41,392 nucleotides of DNA from JBPBPI01 sp050954885. Lineage in GTDB: Bacteria > Pseudomonadota > Alphaproteobacteria > Caedimonadales > Caedimonadaceae. Position 1 is the first letter of the stretch. The number at the start of each line of letters is the position of its first letter. The position numbers and the translations under genes were made by a program. The notes under the pieces are model-generated. The model saw nothing but the letters and a program-made list of their open reading frames with translations. It was not told the DNA's origin and did not search any database. This document shows, piece by piece, positions 6,623 through 15,988 of this stretch. Location: assembly GCA_050954885.1 (NCBI GenBank), contig JBPBPI010000085.1:1-41392 (forward strand). The letters run 5' to 3'.

Positions 6623-7048
6623 TTACCAAGAATTTGGACGAGGACGACGATCACTGGATGAATTACCACCACGATCACCAGATGAACCTCCACGAGGACC
6701 ACCATTACCGCCGCCATTTCCGTCACGAGGACGGAAACTACCGCCGCCGCCACCACTACTACCACCACCACCTGGACGAGGGCCGCTTCCAGGACGACGT
6801 TCACCGCCGCCTGCTGTGTTTACTTTAAGGGTACGACCTGAGAAGTCTTTTTCATTCAAGACTTCAATTGCTTTTGCCGCTGCTTCTTCAGATTCCATCT
6901 TAACAAAGCCAAAACCTCTTGAAAGGCCAGTTTGTGCGTCTGTAATAATTTTTACAGATTCAACTTTTCCAGCCACACTAAAGTGGTCAGAAAGGCTTTC
7001 TTGTGTTGCTGAATATGGCAAATTGCCGACAAAGAGTTCGGAACTCAT
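6623..7048 (-). CDS. RRM-domain RNA-binding protein with glycine-rich tail
   Basis: A 141-residue protein with one RNA recognition motif: RNP2 LFVGNL near residue 5 and RNP1 RGFGFVKM near residue 45. A C-terminal tail of Gly, Arg, Ser and Pro with RGG-like pieces follows. Single-RRM, glycine-rich proteins of this kind in bacteria are often cold-induced RNA chaperones. The start is ATG 7048, 6-8 bases after AAGGA; the frame is open 18 codons further upstream, but without a ribosome-binding site. A near-consensus promoter lies at 7199-7227, giving a leader of about 140 nt. Monocistronic with its own terminator (6589-6612). The repetitive tail produces long spurious frames on other strands. Confidence 0.9.
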   Translation of the reverse strand: MSSELFVGNLPYSATQESLSDHFSVAGKVESVKIITDAQTGLSRGFGFVKMESEEAAAKAIEVLNEKDFSGRTLKVNTAGGGERRPGSGPRPGGGGSSGGGGGSFRPRDGNGGGNGGPRGGSSGDRGGNSSSDRRPRPNSW

Positions 7049-7198
7049 ATTATATTTTCCTTCAGTGTGATTCCAAAAATCCGCGATCAAATGAGCTGCC
7101 AAGCGGGGTGAGAAAACGCTGCCTAGAGTAATGTTCGAGGGGATATGGAACCTTTACGTTAACAATAACCATCTTAATTAAAATATTAAGACGATATC

Positions 7199-7227
7199 AG
7201 TGTATGAGATGAATGAACAAATGTCAA
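7199..7227 (-). promoter_or_regulatory. sigma-70 promoter for the RRM protein gene
   Basis: On the minus strand: TTGACA (7222-7227), exactly 17 bp, TACACT (7199-7204). A perfect -35 and a four-of-six -10, located between tRNA-His and the RRM gene. Confidence 0.7.
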
Positions 7228-7257
7228 GGAATGAAGGGTTTAGAAAAAAGATTTAAT

Positions 7258-7335
7258 TGGGGCGAGCGATGGGTCTTGAACCCACGGCCTCCAGTGCCAC
7301 AAACTGGCGCTCTAACCAACTGAGCTACGCCCGCC
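7258..7335 (-). tRNA. tRNA-His (GTG)
   Basis: Cloverleaf with acceptor GCGGGCG/CGCTCGC, preceded by an encoded G at position -1 opposite C73, the identity element of tRNA-His. Anticodon loop TTGTGGC (anticodon GTG) on a CCAGT/ACTGG stem, T-arm GTGGG-TTCAAGA-CCCAT, CCA encoded. Confidence 0.97.
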
Positions 7336-7435
7336 ACAATACAAGCGTTTTTAACTGGTAATTTCAAGACAGTCAAGAAGATCATCAAAAATTTAGAAAA
7401 AAGATTGGATTCCTATGGAAAATCGAATTTTGAAA

Positions 7436-7750
7436 TCAGTCTTTAGGAATCATTACCACAACTTCGTGATTGGGTACATAACCCAAAACCTCTTTGGCCC
7501 GCTCTCCCAGCATATCAGGGCAAATAGAGTCTGATTTTAACAAACGAATACGATTAGACAACGTATCTTCTTCTTTTTGCAAATCACTCATGCGTTCTTG
7601 AACACGCGCCAATTGAATATCAAGATGTTGCCACGCCAGCAATCCACGACGTCCTTCCAAAAGATGGTACCCAAAGTAAGCTACCAGACATATGGCAACA
7701 CTGGGTCCCATAAAACGGTGCGCGCGTCGTTTAATTTCACGAATTAACAT
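7436..7750 (-). CDS. ftsB: FtsB/DivIC-family cell division protein
   Basis: A short bitopic inner-membrane protein of about 105 residues. Basic N-terminus (IREIKRRAHRF), one membrane helix (about residues 15-30), a periplasmic coiled coil with leucine heptads (LARVQERMSDLQKEEDTL), and a conserved end with RAKEVLGYV. This is the layout of FtsB, which joins FtsL and FtsQ to activate septal wall synthesis. It follows eno, as in many proteobacteria, which supports the assignment. I start it at ATG 7750; a TTG codon directly before it is also in frame. The 159-bp gap to eno is very AT-rich and probably holds its own promoter. Confidence 0.85.
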   Translation of the reverse strand: MLIREIKRRAHRFMGPSVAICLVAYFGYHLLEGRRGLLAWQHLDIQLARVQERMSDLQKEEDTLSNRIRLLKSDSICPDMLGERAKEVLGYVPNHEVVVMIPKD

Positions 7751-7909
7751 CAAAGATTGCCTAAAATTTAAAGAGAAATTTTAGTGATACTAAATTAAAA
7801 GATATTCTTCATTAATATATCTAATATTTCTCTAAATAATCACATAAGAAAAATTTATCTTAAATAAAAGATGTTGTCTATAATCTTAATATATTCATAT
7901 ATTTTTAAT

Positions 7910-9181
7910 TCAAGTTTTTCTGAAATCGCTAAATCGAGCGTTGGCGCCTAATTCTTCTTCAATGCGCAATAGTTGATTGTATTTGGCAACACGATCGGAA
8001 CGACATAAGGAACCTGTTTTGATTTGACCGCAATTTACAGCCACAGATAGGTCCGCAATAGTTGTATCTTCGGTCTCGCCTGATCTATGAGAAATAATTG
8101 ATGTGAATCCTGCTTTGTGTGCCATGTCAACTGTATCTAAAGTCTCTGTCAGCGTTCCAATTTGATTTAATTTAATCAAAATAGAATTGGCCAATTTTTC
8201 TTCAATCCCTTGGCTCAGGCGATTGACATTGGTGACAAAAAGATCATCACCAACCAATTGAATTTTGTCACCTAATGTTTTGTTCAGATGTGACCATCCT
8301 TGAATATCATCTTCACTCATACCGTCTTCAATAGAGATGATCGGATAAAGAGAAGTAAGATTTTGATAATAAGATGTTAAACCAGCGGAATCCAAAGTCT
8401 TATTTTCACCCTTTAATATATATTGTCCTTGATGATAAAATTCTGTGGCCGCCACGTCGAGGGCGAGGGCGATTTGCTCTTGAGGACGGTACCCTGCTTT
8501 TTCAATGGCTTTGGTGATAAAACTCAAGGCTTGATCGCTGCCAGATAAATTAGGCGCAAAACCACCTTCATCACCAACATTGGTATTATGTCCTGCCTCA
8601 GATAAAACTTTTTTCAAAGTGTGAAAAACTTCTGCACCCATTTGTAATGCTTCTTTAAAACAAGAAGCCCCAACGGGGACGATCATAAATTCTTGAATAT
8701 CGATAGGATTATCAGCGTGTGCGCCACCATTTAAAATGTTCATCAATGGCATGGGCAAGCGACAAGCATGAATGCCGCCAATATAACGAAAGAGAGATTG
8801 ACCTTGAGATTTGGCAGCGGCTTTTGCAGTGGCTAAGCTAACACCTAAAAGAGCATTGGCACCATATTTTGATTTATTATGTGTGCCATCAAGTTCAATG
8901 AGCGTTTGGTCCAATGTCAATTGATCGTTGGCAATCAGGCCCACCACAGCATTATAAATATCGCCATTGATATGATCGATGGCGGTTTGAACACCTTTGC
9001 CAAAATAACGTTTTTGATCGCCATCGCGCAATTCAAGGGCTTCATGGGATCCGGTAGATGCACCTGAGGGAACAGCTGCCGTACCAATAGCACCATTGTC
9101 CAAAATGACGTCGACTTCAATCGTTGGGTTGCCTCGAGAGTCTAAAATTTCACGGCCAAAAATATCAATAATTGCGCTCAC
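7910..9181 (-). CDS. eno: enolase (phosphopyruvate hydratase)
   Basis: Converts 2-phosphoglycerate to phosphoenolpyruvate in glycolysis; also a possible RNA degradosome partner. The 423-residue product is full length. It shows SGASTG near residue 40, the metal-ligand region SIEDGMSEDD, the catalytic Lys region LIKLNQIGTLTET and the substrate-binding SHRSGETED. The start is GTG at 9181, preceded by AAGGAACAACACC, a good ribosome-binding site. It lies 21 bases after kdsA in the secG-pyrG-kdsA-eno cluster. Confidence 0.98.
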   Translation of the reverse strand: MSAIIDIFGREILDSRGNPTIEVDVILDNGAIGTAAVPSGASTGSHEALELRDGDQKRYFGKGVQTAIDHINGDIYNAVVGLIANDQLTLDQTLIELDGTHNKSKYGANALLGVSLATAKAAAKSQGQSLFRYIGGIHACRLPMPLMNILNGGAHADNPIDIQEFMIVPVGASCFKEALQMGAEVFHTLKKVLSEAGHNTNVGDEGGFAPNLSGSDQALSFITKAIEKAGYRPQEQIALALDVAATEFYHQGQYILKGENKTLDSAGLTSYYQNLTSLYPIISIEDGMSEDDIQGWSHLNKTLGDKIQLVGDDLFVTNVNRLSQGIEEKLANSILIKLNQIGTLTETLDTVDMAHKAGFTSIISHRSGETEDTTIADLSVAVNCGQIKTGSLCRSDRVAKYNQLLRIEEELGANARFSDFRKT

Positions 9182-9202
9182 GGTGTTGTTCCTTTGTTAA
9201 AT

Positions 9203-10069
9203 TTAAGCAACATGCTCGATGTTTGCTTTGGCTACTTGATCAAAAGATATCAGTGTTTTAAGTAATTTTTCAAGATCTTTTAAAGCAATCATATTGGGTC
9301 CATCACTGGGAGCATGATCAGGATCTTGATGGGTTTCAATAAACAAACCTGCCACACCAACGGCAACCGCGGCACGGGCAAGGGTGCTGACAAATTCGCG
9401 CTGACCACCGCTGGTTTTGCCCAATCCCCCTGGTTGTTGAACCGAATGGGTGGCATCAAAGATAACCGGATATCCTGTCCTTTTTAAAATCGGCAGAGAA
9501 CGCATGTCAGAGACCAAGGTGTTATAGCCAAACGACACACCACGTTCGCCCAATAATATGTTAAAATTTCCAAAAGATTCAATTTTCTGAACTACATTTT
9601 GCATGTCCCAAGGTGCTAGAAACTGCCCTTTTTTAACATGGAGCGTTTTGCCAGTGACAGCAGCGGCTTTAAGCAAATCGGTTTGTCGGCATAAAAAAGC
9701 AGGAATTTGTAAAATATCAGCAACTTCGGCCACCATGGCACATTGAGATTCAGCGTGAACGTCTGTGATGACAGGGACATTCATTTGCTGGCGAACTTCT
9801 GCCAAGATGGGAAGGCTTTTTTCTAAACCAAGGCCTCGAGCAGTTTCTGCGCTGCTGCGATTGGCTTTGTCAAAAGACGTTTTATAGACAAAACCTATGC
9901 CCAATCGCGTGGTCATTTCTTTTAAAGCTGACGACATCTCGAGCGCATGATGAAGACTTTCCAGCGCACAAGGACCGGCAATGAGAACAAAAGGCTTGTG
10001 ATTATTGAAATTGATGCCATGACTTTCCAAGGTCACCGTGTGATTTAAGTTTTGAGAATTTTCGGTCAT
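9203..10069 (-). CDS. kdsA: 3-deoxy-8-phosphooctulonate synthase (KDO-8-P synthase)
   Basis: Condenses phosphoenolpyruvate with arabinose-5-phosphate to make KDO-8-P for lipopolysaccharide, so the organism probably builds a KDO-containing outer membrane. The 288-residue product has FVLIAGPCALES, FDKANRSS, IPAFLCRQTDLL and KKGQFLAPWD. The Cys in IAGPC matches the metal-dependent class; the E. coli-type enzyme has Asn there. Its ATG overlaps the end of pyrG by 4 bp (ATGA), indicating translational coupling. Confidence 0.97.
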   Translation of the reverse strand: MTENSQNLNHTVTLESHGINFNNHKPFVLIAGPCALESLHHALEMSSALKEMTTRLGIGFVYKTSFDKANRSSAETARGLGLEKSLPILAEVRQQMNVPVITDVHAESQCAMVAEVADILQIPAFLCRQTDLLKAAAVTGKTLHVKKGQFLAPWDMQNVVQKIESFGNFNILLGERGVSFGYNTLVSDMRSLPILKRTGYPVIFDATHSVQQPGGLGKTSGGQREFVSTLARAAVAVGVAGLFIETHQDPDHAPSDGPNMIALKDLEKLLKTLISFDQVAKANIEHVA

Positions 10070-11727
10070 TGGGTCTTCCTGTCAATAAGGGCTGAGATGA
10101 AGGATTTAAAAACCGGATGAGGATCAAAGGGCCGTGATTTTAATTCAGGATGAAATTGCATGCCCAAAAACCAAGGATGGTTTTGAAGTTCGACAATTTC
10201 AGGTAAAATACCATCGGGTGACAGACCTGAAAACATCAAGCCTGCTTTTTCTAGAGCACCACGATAATCAATATTAACCTCATAACGATGGCGATGACGT
10301 TCTTGAATGCGATCTTGAGTGTAAATAGAAGATGCAAGACTATTTGGCGTCACTAAGCATTCATAGGCACCAAGTCGCATTGTCCCCCCCAGAAGATCTT
10401 GAGCAGATCGTTGCTCAAACACGCCGTCTTTGCGCCATTGCGTCAGCAATCCAACAACAGCATTATCACACGCGCCAAATTCGGTGCTGCTAGCATCAGA
10501 AATATTTAAAAGAGAACGGGCAGCTTCAATGACCGCGAGTTGCATACCAAAACAAATGCCCATATACGGGATTTGATTTTCTCGGGCATGACGAATGGCC
10601 GACATCATGCCTTCTGTCCCGCGAACGCCATAGCCACCGGGAACTAAAATACCATCAGCATTACGCAATCTTGCAGCAACTTCTGATCTACAAATGATAT
10701 CGGATTTACTTTCTGAATTTTGCTCAAGGCTTTCGCCATCAATCCAATCAATAGACACACGGGTTTCTTGGGAAATACCGCCATGATGAAGGGCTTCAAT
10801 TAAAGATTTATAAGCATCCTTAAGTTTGACGTACTTGCCCACAATCGCCACAGTCACACTTTGTTTGGGATGACGATAACGACTAACGATAGCATGCCAC
10901 CGATTTAAATCAGGAAGCGGTAGAGTCTCAAGTTCAAAATATTTCAAAACTTGACGATCAAGGCCGGCTTCTGAATAACTTAAAGGGACTTGATAAATGG
11001 TATCAACATCCAAGGCTTCGATAACACATTCTGGTTTAATATTGCAAAACAACGCCAATTTTTTCTTGGCATCTTGTGGGATAGGACGATCACAACGACA
11101 TAATAAAATGTCCGGTTGAATACCCACATGTAAAAGTTCTTTAACAGAATGTTGTGAAGGTTTGGTTTTCAGTTCATCAGCACTGGCGATGTAAGGCACC
11201 AATGTCAAATGAATAAATAAAGTATTGGATTCACCCTCTTGATTGGCAAATTGCCGGAAAGCTTCTAAATAAGGCAAGCTTTCAATATCACCAACTGTAC
11301 CCCCGACTTCACAGATTAAAAAATCCAATTCAGGATCAAGATCGCGTCGAATATAATCTTTGATCGCATCCGTAATGTGAGGAATGACTTGAACAGTGGC
11401 GCCTAGGTAATCACCGCGTCGCTCTTTGGCAATCACTTGAGAATAAACTTCTCCCGTTGTGATGGCATCGGTACGACGTGCAGTGACACCAGTGAAACGT
11501 TCATAATGACCTAAATCCAAGTCGGTTTCTGCCCCATCATCGGTGACGAAAACTTCACCATGTTGATAAGGACTCATGGTGCCAGGATCAACATTTAAAT
11601 AAGGTTCAAATTTACGTAATCGAACTTTGTAACCACGTGCTTGTAAAAGAGCCGCGAGTGAGGCAGCTGCGAGACCTTTACCAAGAGATGATAAAACCCC
11701 GCCACTGACGAAAATGTACCTTGCCAT
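10066..11727 (-). CDS. pyrG: CTP synthase
   Basis: Aminates UTP to CTP with glutamine and ATP. The 553 residues comprise an N-terminal synthetase domain (SGGVLSSLGKGLAAASL, residues 8-24; CEVGGTVGDIES near 139-150) and a C-terminal class I glutamine amidotransferase domain from about residue 292. The latter has nucleophile C392 in GICFGMQ, the oxyanion region GGYGVRG, and HPE near the end as the other triad members. Full length. Six bases separate it from secG, and it overlaps kdsA by 4 bp. Confidence 0.98.
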   Translation of the reverse strand: MARYIFVSGGVLSSLGKGLAAASLAALLQARGYKVRLRKFEPYLNVDPGTMSPYQHGEVFVTDDGAETDLDLGHYERFTGVTARRTDAITTGEVYSQVIAKERRGDYLGATVQVIPHITDAIKDYIRRDLDPELDFLICEVGGTVGDIESLPYLEAFRQFANQEGESNTLFIHLTLVPYIASADELKTKPSQHSVKELLHVGIQPDILLCRCDRPIPQDAKKKLALFCNIKPECVIEALDVDTIYQVPLSYSEAGLDRQVLKYFELETLPLPDLNRWHAIVSRYRHPKQSVTVAIVGKYVKLKDAYKSLIEALHHGGISQETRVSIDWIDGESLEQNSESKSDIICRSEVAARLRNADGILVPGGYGVRGTEGMMSAIRHARENQIPYMGICFGMQLAVIEAARSLLNISDASSTEFGACDNAVVGLLTQWRKDGVFEQRSAQDLLGGTMRLGAYECLVTPNSLASSIYTQDRIQERHRHRYEVNIDYRGALEKAGLMFSGLSPDGILPEIVELQNHPWFLGMQFHPELKSRPFDPHPVFKSFISALIDRKTQ

Positions 11728-11733
11728 AGAAAA

Positions 11734-12096
11734 TTATTTTCGCCCCTCTTGAACAGGTTTTGAAGGTATAGCAGGTGTGGATAGAGGTGTGGTCGGCGCA
11801 ACAGGCACCGGTGTTGTGGATGGCAATGTTTTTGTCACAGTCGTAGAGGCATCAAAAATTGATTGCGGTTTATTAGCTCCCTTGAAGACAATTGCAAGTC
11901 CCAAAGTGGTTAAAAAAAACAGCGTGGCAAGGATTCCGGTTAAACGTGTCAGCAGATTGGTGGTGCCGCGTGTTGACATCAAGCTGCCCATGGCGCCACT
12001 GCCCATCCCTAAGCCCCCTTCGTTCTTTTGAATTAAAATAATCCCAACCATGGCCACAGCCAGAATAATATGAAGTGTCATTAGCACAGTTGTCAT
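11734..12096 (-). CDS. secG: preprotein translocase subunit SecG
   Basis: Small inner-membrane subunit of the SecYEG channel. The 120-residue product has two hydrophobic segments (about residues 5-22 and 52-70), the conserved IQKNEGGLGMGSG loop between them, and a Thr/Pro/Val-rich tail of about 45 residues typical of alphaproteobacterial SecG. ATG 12096 follows GGATAACCACA. It heads the secG-pyrG-kdsA-eno cluster. Confidence 0.95.
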   Translation of the reverse strand: MTTVLMTLHIILAVAMVGIILIQKNEGGLGMGSGAMGSLMSTRGTTNLLTRLTGILATLFFLTTLGLAIVFKGANKPQSIFDASTTVTKTLPSTTPVPVAPTTPLSTPAIPSKPVQEGRK

Positions 12097-12224
12097 TGTG
12101 GTTATCCGTTGTTAATAAATTTTTTTGAATCTAGCGCATCTTAAGGAAAGACGCTCAAAAAATCCACACGTTTATCAATAAATAACCTTATTTAATTAAA
12201 ATTTTTAAAATTTAATAAACTTTG

Positions 12225-13064
12225 TTAAGGTTTAGGCGGATCAGAGGGCAAAGATAAAGGTATCGACGACGTCTTTTGAAAGGCATCCAATTTTTTATCT
12301 AAAAGCTGAATCTGAGTCTTTAATTCTAAAATTGCTGTCAAGGTGGTGTCGTCTTTTTCCTCAGCATAAATCTCTTCTTCGGCCGCTTGCATGGACCCCA
12401 CGACTACACCAATGAACAAATTTAAAATAATAAAAACCATGATGATATAAAAGGAAATAAAATACACCCAAGCATAAGGGTGACCGTGTTCTTCAATGGC
12501 TTTCATTAAATTTGTCCAATCATCACCGGTCATGACTTGAAACATCGATTTCATGGCAAGTCCGACGTGTTGAAAGTTCTCAACGCCTGAATCTCTAAAG
12601 AGAAAAACGCCCATGACACAGGCAATGTAAAAAAAGAGTAAAAGGATGGTCAAGACATTTGTAATACCAGGAAGGGCTTTCCAAAGACCACCAATCACGT
12701 GTTGAGTCCGAGGCAAAGCGTCTGTTATTGACATCAAATGTAATGTCCTAAAAGCACGTAAAATCGGCAGGTAATCGTTTGATTCAATTAAAGAAATAGC
12801 GATGATTAGAAAGTCAAAAATATTCCATTTATTACGGAAGAAATCGCTTCTAGAGACAATAATTTTTGTAAGTAATTCAATCACAAAAAATCCTAAAATA
12901 ACTTCATCCACATGATGTAAGATTTCTGCAATATTTTCGGGCACAAACCGAGAAGTTTGGACGCCCAATATAATGGCATTGATAATGACAATAATACCTA
13001 TTGTCCAATGTCCTGCTTTGCTTTCAAAGACTTGATAAAGTTTATTAGAATAATCGCCAAACAT
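12225..13064 (-). CDS. one-domain voltage-gated-type cation channel (ion transport family)
   Basis: A 279-residue inner-membrane protein with six hydrophobic segments and a C-terminal coiled coil (TAILELKTQIQLLDKKLDAFQ), the layout of NaChBac/NavAb-type tetrameric channels. The S4 region reads LPILRAFRTLHLMSIT, with only two regularly spaced arginines against four or more in NaChBac. The selectivity filter is TGDDW (T179-W183), where NaChBac-type channels have T(L)ESW; two acidic residues recall calcium channels. S6 has the IILNLFIGVVVGSM pattern. I start at ATG 13064; a TTG four codons upstream (13076) is in frame and close to AGG. It stands alone; ion preference cannot be told from sequence. 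Confidence 0.85.
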   Translation of the reverse strand: MFGDYSNKLYQVFESKAGHWTIGIIVIINAIILGVQTSRFVPENIAEILHHVDEVILGFFVIELLTKIIVSRSDFFRNKWNIFDFLIIAISLIESNDYLPILRAFRTLHLMSITDALPRTQHVIGGLWKALPGITNVLTILLLFFYIACVMGVFLFRDSGVENFQHVGLAMKSMFQVMTGDDWTNLMKAIEEHGHPYAWVYFISFYIIMVFIILNLFIGVVVGSMQAAEEEIYAEEKDDTTLTAILELKTQIQLLDKKLDAFQKTSSIPLSLPSDPPKP

Positions 13065-13159
13065 TAAAAAGCCCAACCTGTTTTATTTTTTTACTCAGTT
13101 TAACATACTATAAAAATTTCTAAACCGCTTTTTTTAATAAGCATTCTTAAATTTATCAC

Positions 13160-13188
13160 GTGTCACCTTAAATTTTTCAGCGTATACT
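13160..13188 (+). promoter_or_regulatory. putative promoter for acnA
   Basis: GTGTCA (13160-13165), 17 bp, TATACT (13183-13188), 35 bp before the ATG. The Shine-Dalgarno AAGGA lies at 13212-13216. Confidence 0.55.
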
Positions 13189-13223
13189 TATTGGCAGTAC
13201 GAAATAATAAGAAGGAATAAAAA

Positions 13224-15914
13224 ATGTTGCGTATGGGACATGATCAGCTCGGCACCGAAAAGACTTTAGAGGTTGACGGGCGTACCTATTATTACTTTTC
13301 TTTAAAAGAAATAGAAAATCTAATTCCTGATCTCCATCGACTTCCTTTTTCACTTAAAGTTTTGCTGGAAAATTTATTAAGATTTGAAAATGGCCGCACG
13401 GTCACCGTTAATGATATTAAAGCTTTTGGTGGATGGCTTGAACATCAACATTCTGTTCATGAAATTGTGTTTCAACCGGCGCGTGTTTTGATGCAAGATT
13501 TTACAGGTGTTCCTGCCGTTGTTGATTTGGCCGCCATGCGCGAAGCCATTGCAGCGTTGGGCGGTGATCCGCGTAAAATTAATCCTCTCATTCCGGTTGA
13601 CTTAGTCATCGATCATTCCGTCATGGTAGACCGGTACGATTCGCCTGATGCTTTTGCTTATAATGTTGAGAAAGAATATGAACGCAACCGGGAACGTTAT
13701 AATTTTTTAAGGTGGGGTCAAAATGCCTTTGATAATTTCCGCGTGGTGCCGCCTGGGACCGGTATTTGTCATCAAGTAAATCTTGAATATTTGGCTCAAG
13801 TGGTGTGGACAACAGCACAGGATCAAAAAAATTATGTTTATCCCGACACTTTGGTAGGCACAGACAGTCATACAACCATGGTCAACAGTTTAGCTGTATT
13901 GGGCTGGGGGGTGGGCGGTATCGAAGCAGAAGCCGCAATGTTAGGTCAGCCTATTTCCATGGTGGTACCAGACGTCATCGGTTTTAAATTAACTGGCGCC
14001 ATGTGCGAGGGCACAACCGCCACCGATTTGGTTTTGACGATCACGCAAATTCTCAGATCCCACGGGGTTGTCAATAAATTTGTTGAATTTTATGGCGAGG
14101 GTTTGGATCATTTATCACTAGCAGACCGTGCTACAATTTCTAATATGGCACCTGAATTTGGCGCCACGTGTGCTTTTTTTCCAATCGATCGAGAAACCTT
14201 AAGATATTTATCCTTTACAGGTCGGAATCCTCACCGTGTTAAATTGGTTGAAATGTATGCCAAAGAACAAGGACTCTGGCGCGATGCTGACACGGCAAAT
14301 CCTATTTTTACCCAGAATTTGGTGCTAAATTTAGGTGAAATTGAGGCCACACTGGCGGGACCCAAGAGACCACAAGACAAAGTTTTGCTTTCTCAAGCCG
14401 CACAGTCTATGAAAGCAGCTTTGGAAGAGGATAAAGTCGACGCTGATAAAAAGGTTGCCGTGACTTTGGCAAATGGTGAAAGTTTTGAATTGGAAAACGG
14501 TCATGTGGTGATTGCAGCTATCACCAGCTGCACCAACACCTCAAATCCTTCGGTCATGATTGGGGCTGGTTTATTGGCCCAAAAAGCAGAACAAAAAGGG
14601 TTGAAAGTCAAACCTTGGGTTAAAACATCTTTGGCACCAGGGTCACAAATTGTCACCGATTATTACAATAAATCTGGTTTGCAACCTGTGCTGGATCGCA
14701 TGGGATTTTCTTTGGTGGGATATGGATGTACCACCTGTATTGGCAATTCCGGTCCTTTGTTGCCCGAGATATCGACAGCCATCGAAGTCCATAATCTTTC
14801 GGTTGCCAGTGTACTGTCGGGAAATCGTAACTTTGAAGGTCGAATCCATCCTCAGGTTAAGCATAGCTATCTGGCATCTCCTCTCTTGGTCGTGGCTTAC
14901 GCTCTTACAGGATCTGTCAAGATTGATTTAATAACCGAGCCTCTTGGAACAGATCTTCAAGGTCAACCTGTTTATTTAAAAGATATTTGGCCTTCACAAG
15001 AAGAAATTCGCCAAACCATTGAGAAAAGTTTGACCCGTGACATGTTTTATGATCGTTACCAACATGTCTTTCAAGGTGACGAACAATGGCGCGAATTGGG
15101 AAACACCTCAAGTTTGACCTACAAGTGGGATGATCAAAGTACCTATGTTAAGCTGCCGCCTTATTTTGAACAGATGTCATCCACGCCTCAAAAACCTGAA
15201 TCTATTTACCAAGCACGTCCTTTGGCTATTTTAGGGGACAGCATCACAACGGATCACATATCACCCGCAGGATCGATTAAAAAAGATGGCCCCGCTGGAC
15301 ATTACTTACATGCTCATGAGGTTGAAACAGCAGATTTTAACTCTTTTGGATCACGTCGTGGCAATCATGAAATCATGATGCGCGGGACATTTGCCAATAT
15401 TCGTCTTAAAAATGAGATGGTCCCCGACACATCTGGCGGTATTACCAAACATTATCCCAGTGAAACGGTGGGATCTATTTTTGATATTTCAATGCAGTAT
15501 CAACAGGAAAAAGTGCCGCTGGTGATCATTGCAGGCTGTGAGTATGGCACAGGATCATCTCGAGATTGGGCCGCCAAAGGAACCCGTCTTTTGGGTGTCA
15601 AAGCCGTGATTGCCGAAAGTTTTGAGCGCATTCACCGGTCCAATTTGGTTGGCATGGGCATTCTACCGCTTGAGTTTAAATCAAGCACAAATCGAAAAAC
15701 ATTAGATTTGAAGGGGGACGAGCAATTCGATATCTTTGGTTACGAGCAAGGTTTTACCCCCCGCATGGATGTCCAATGCATTATTCGCAATGCCAAGGGT
15801 CAAGAAAAACAAATTGATTTAACCTGTCGGATCGACACTCTTGACGAAATTGATTATTTTATGAATGGTGGTATTTTACAATATGTTTTGCGTAATTTAG
15901 CTTTTGCTGCTTAG
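13224..15914 (+). CDS. acnA: aconitate hydratase A
   Basis: Interconverts citrate and isocitrate in the TCA cycle through a [4Fe-4S] cluster. The 896 residues match the AcnA/IRP type. Cluster ligands are C436 (ITSCTNTSNP) and C502/C505 (YGCTTCIGNSG). Domain 4 follows, with the substrate-binding IAGCEYGTGSSRDWAAKG near residue 770. ATG at 13224 has AAGGA 8 bases before it; an internal Met two codons on (MLRM) is an alternative. Alphaproteobacterial acnA is normally monocistronic, as the promoter and the hairpin at 15941-15985 suggest here. Confidence 0.97.
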   Translation: MLRMGHDQLGTEKTLEVDGRTYYYFSLKEIENLIPDLHRLPFSLKVLLENLLRFENGRTVTVNDIKAFGGWLEHQHSVHEIVFQPARVLMQDFTGVPAVVDLAAMREAIAALGGDPRKINPLIPVDLVIDHSVMVDRYDSPDAFAYNVEKEYERNRERYNFLRWGQNAFDNFRVVPPGTGICHQVNLEYLAQVVWTTAQDQKNYVYPDTLVGTDSHTTMVNSLAVLGWGVGGIEAEAAMLGQPISMVVPDVIGFKLTGAMCEGTTATDLVLTITQILRSHGVVNKFVEFYGEGLDHLSLADRATISNMAPEFGATCAFFPIDRETLRYLSFTGRNPHRVKLVEMYAKEQGLWRDADTANPIFTQNLVLNLGEIEATLAGPKRPQDKVLLSQAAQSMKAALEEDKVDADKKVAVTLANGESFELENGHVVIAAITSCTNTSNPSVMIGAGLLAQKAEQKGLKVKPWVKTSLAPGSQIVTDYYNKSGLQPVLDRMGFSLVGYGCTTCIGNSGPLLPEISTAIEVHNLSVASVLSGNRNFEGRIHPQVKHSYLASPLLVVAYALTGSVKIDLITEPLGTDLQGQPVYLKDIWPSQEEIRQTIEKSLTRDMFYDRYQHVFQGDEQWRELGNTSSLTYKWDDQSTYVKLPPYFEQMSSTPQKPESIYQARPLAILGDSITTDHISPAGSIKKDGPAGHYLHAHEVETADFNSFGSRRGNHEIMMRGTFANIRLKNEMVPDTSGGITKHYPSETVGSIFDISMQYQQEKVPLVIIAGCEYGTGSSRDWAAKGTRLLGVKAVIAESFERIHRSNLVGMGILPLEFKSSTNRKTLDLKGDEQFDIFGYEQGFTPRMDVQCIIRNAKGQEKQIDLTCRIDTLDEIDYFMNGGILQYVLRNLAFAA

Positions 15915-15940
15915 AAATTAAACTTTGATTTCAAAAATTT

Positions 15941-15985
15941 AACCTATATATTTGAATTTTATCAATTTAAATATATAGGTTTTTT
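15941..15985 (+). terminator. acnA terminator that also holds the next gene's ribosome-binding site
   Basis: Perfect 13-bp stem AACCTATATATTT (15941-15953)/AAATATATAGGTT (15969-15981) followed by a T run to 15985. The following ATG is at 15989, and its only Shine-Dalgarno-like bases, AGG (15977-15979), are in the 3' arm of the stem. Confidence 0.8.
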
Positions 15986-15988
15986 GTA

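Noticed and set aside
6574..6804. Val-rich minus-strand frame and His/Asp-rich plus-strand frame over the RRM gene tail
   Set aside because: Both are shadows of the glycine-rich GGN repeats of the RRM protein read in other frames.
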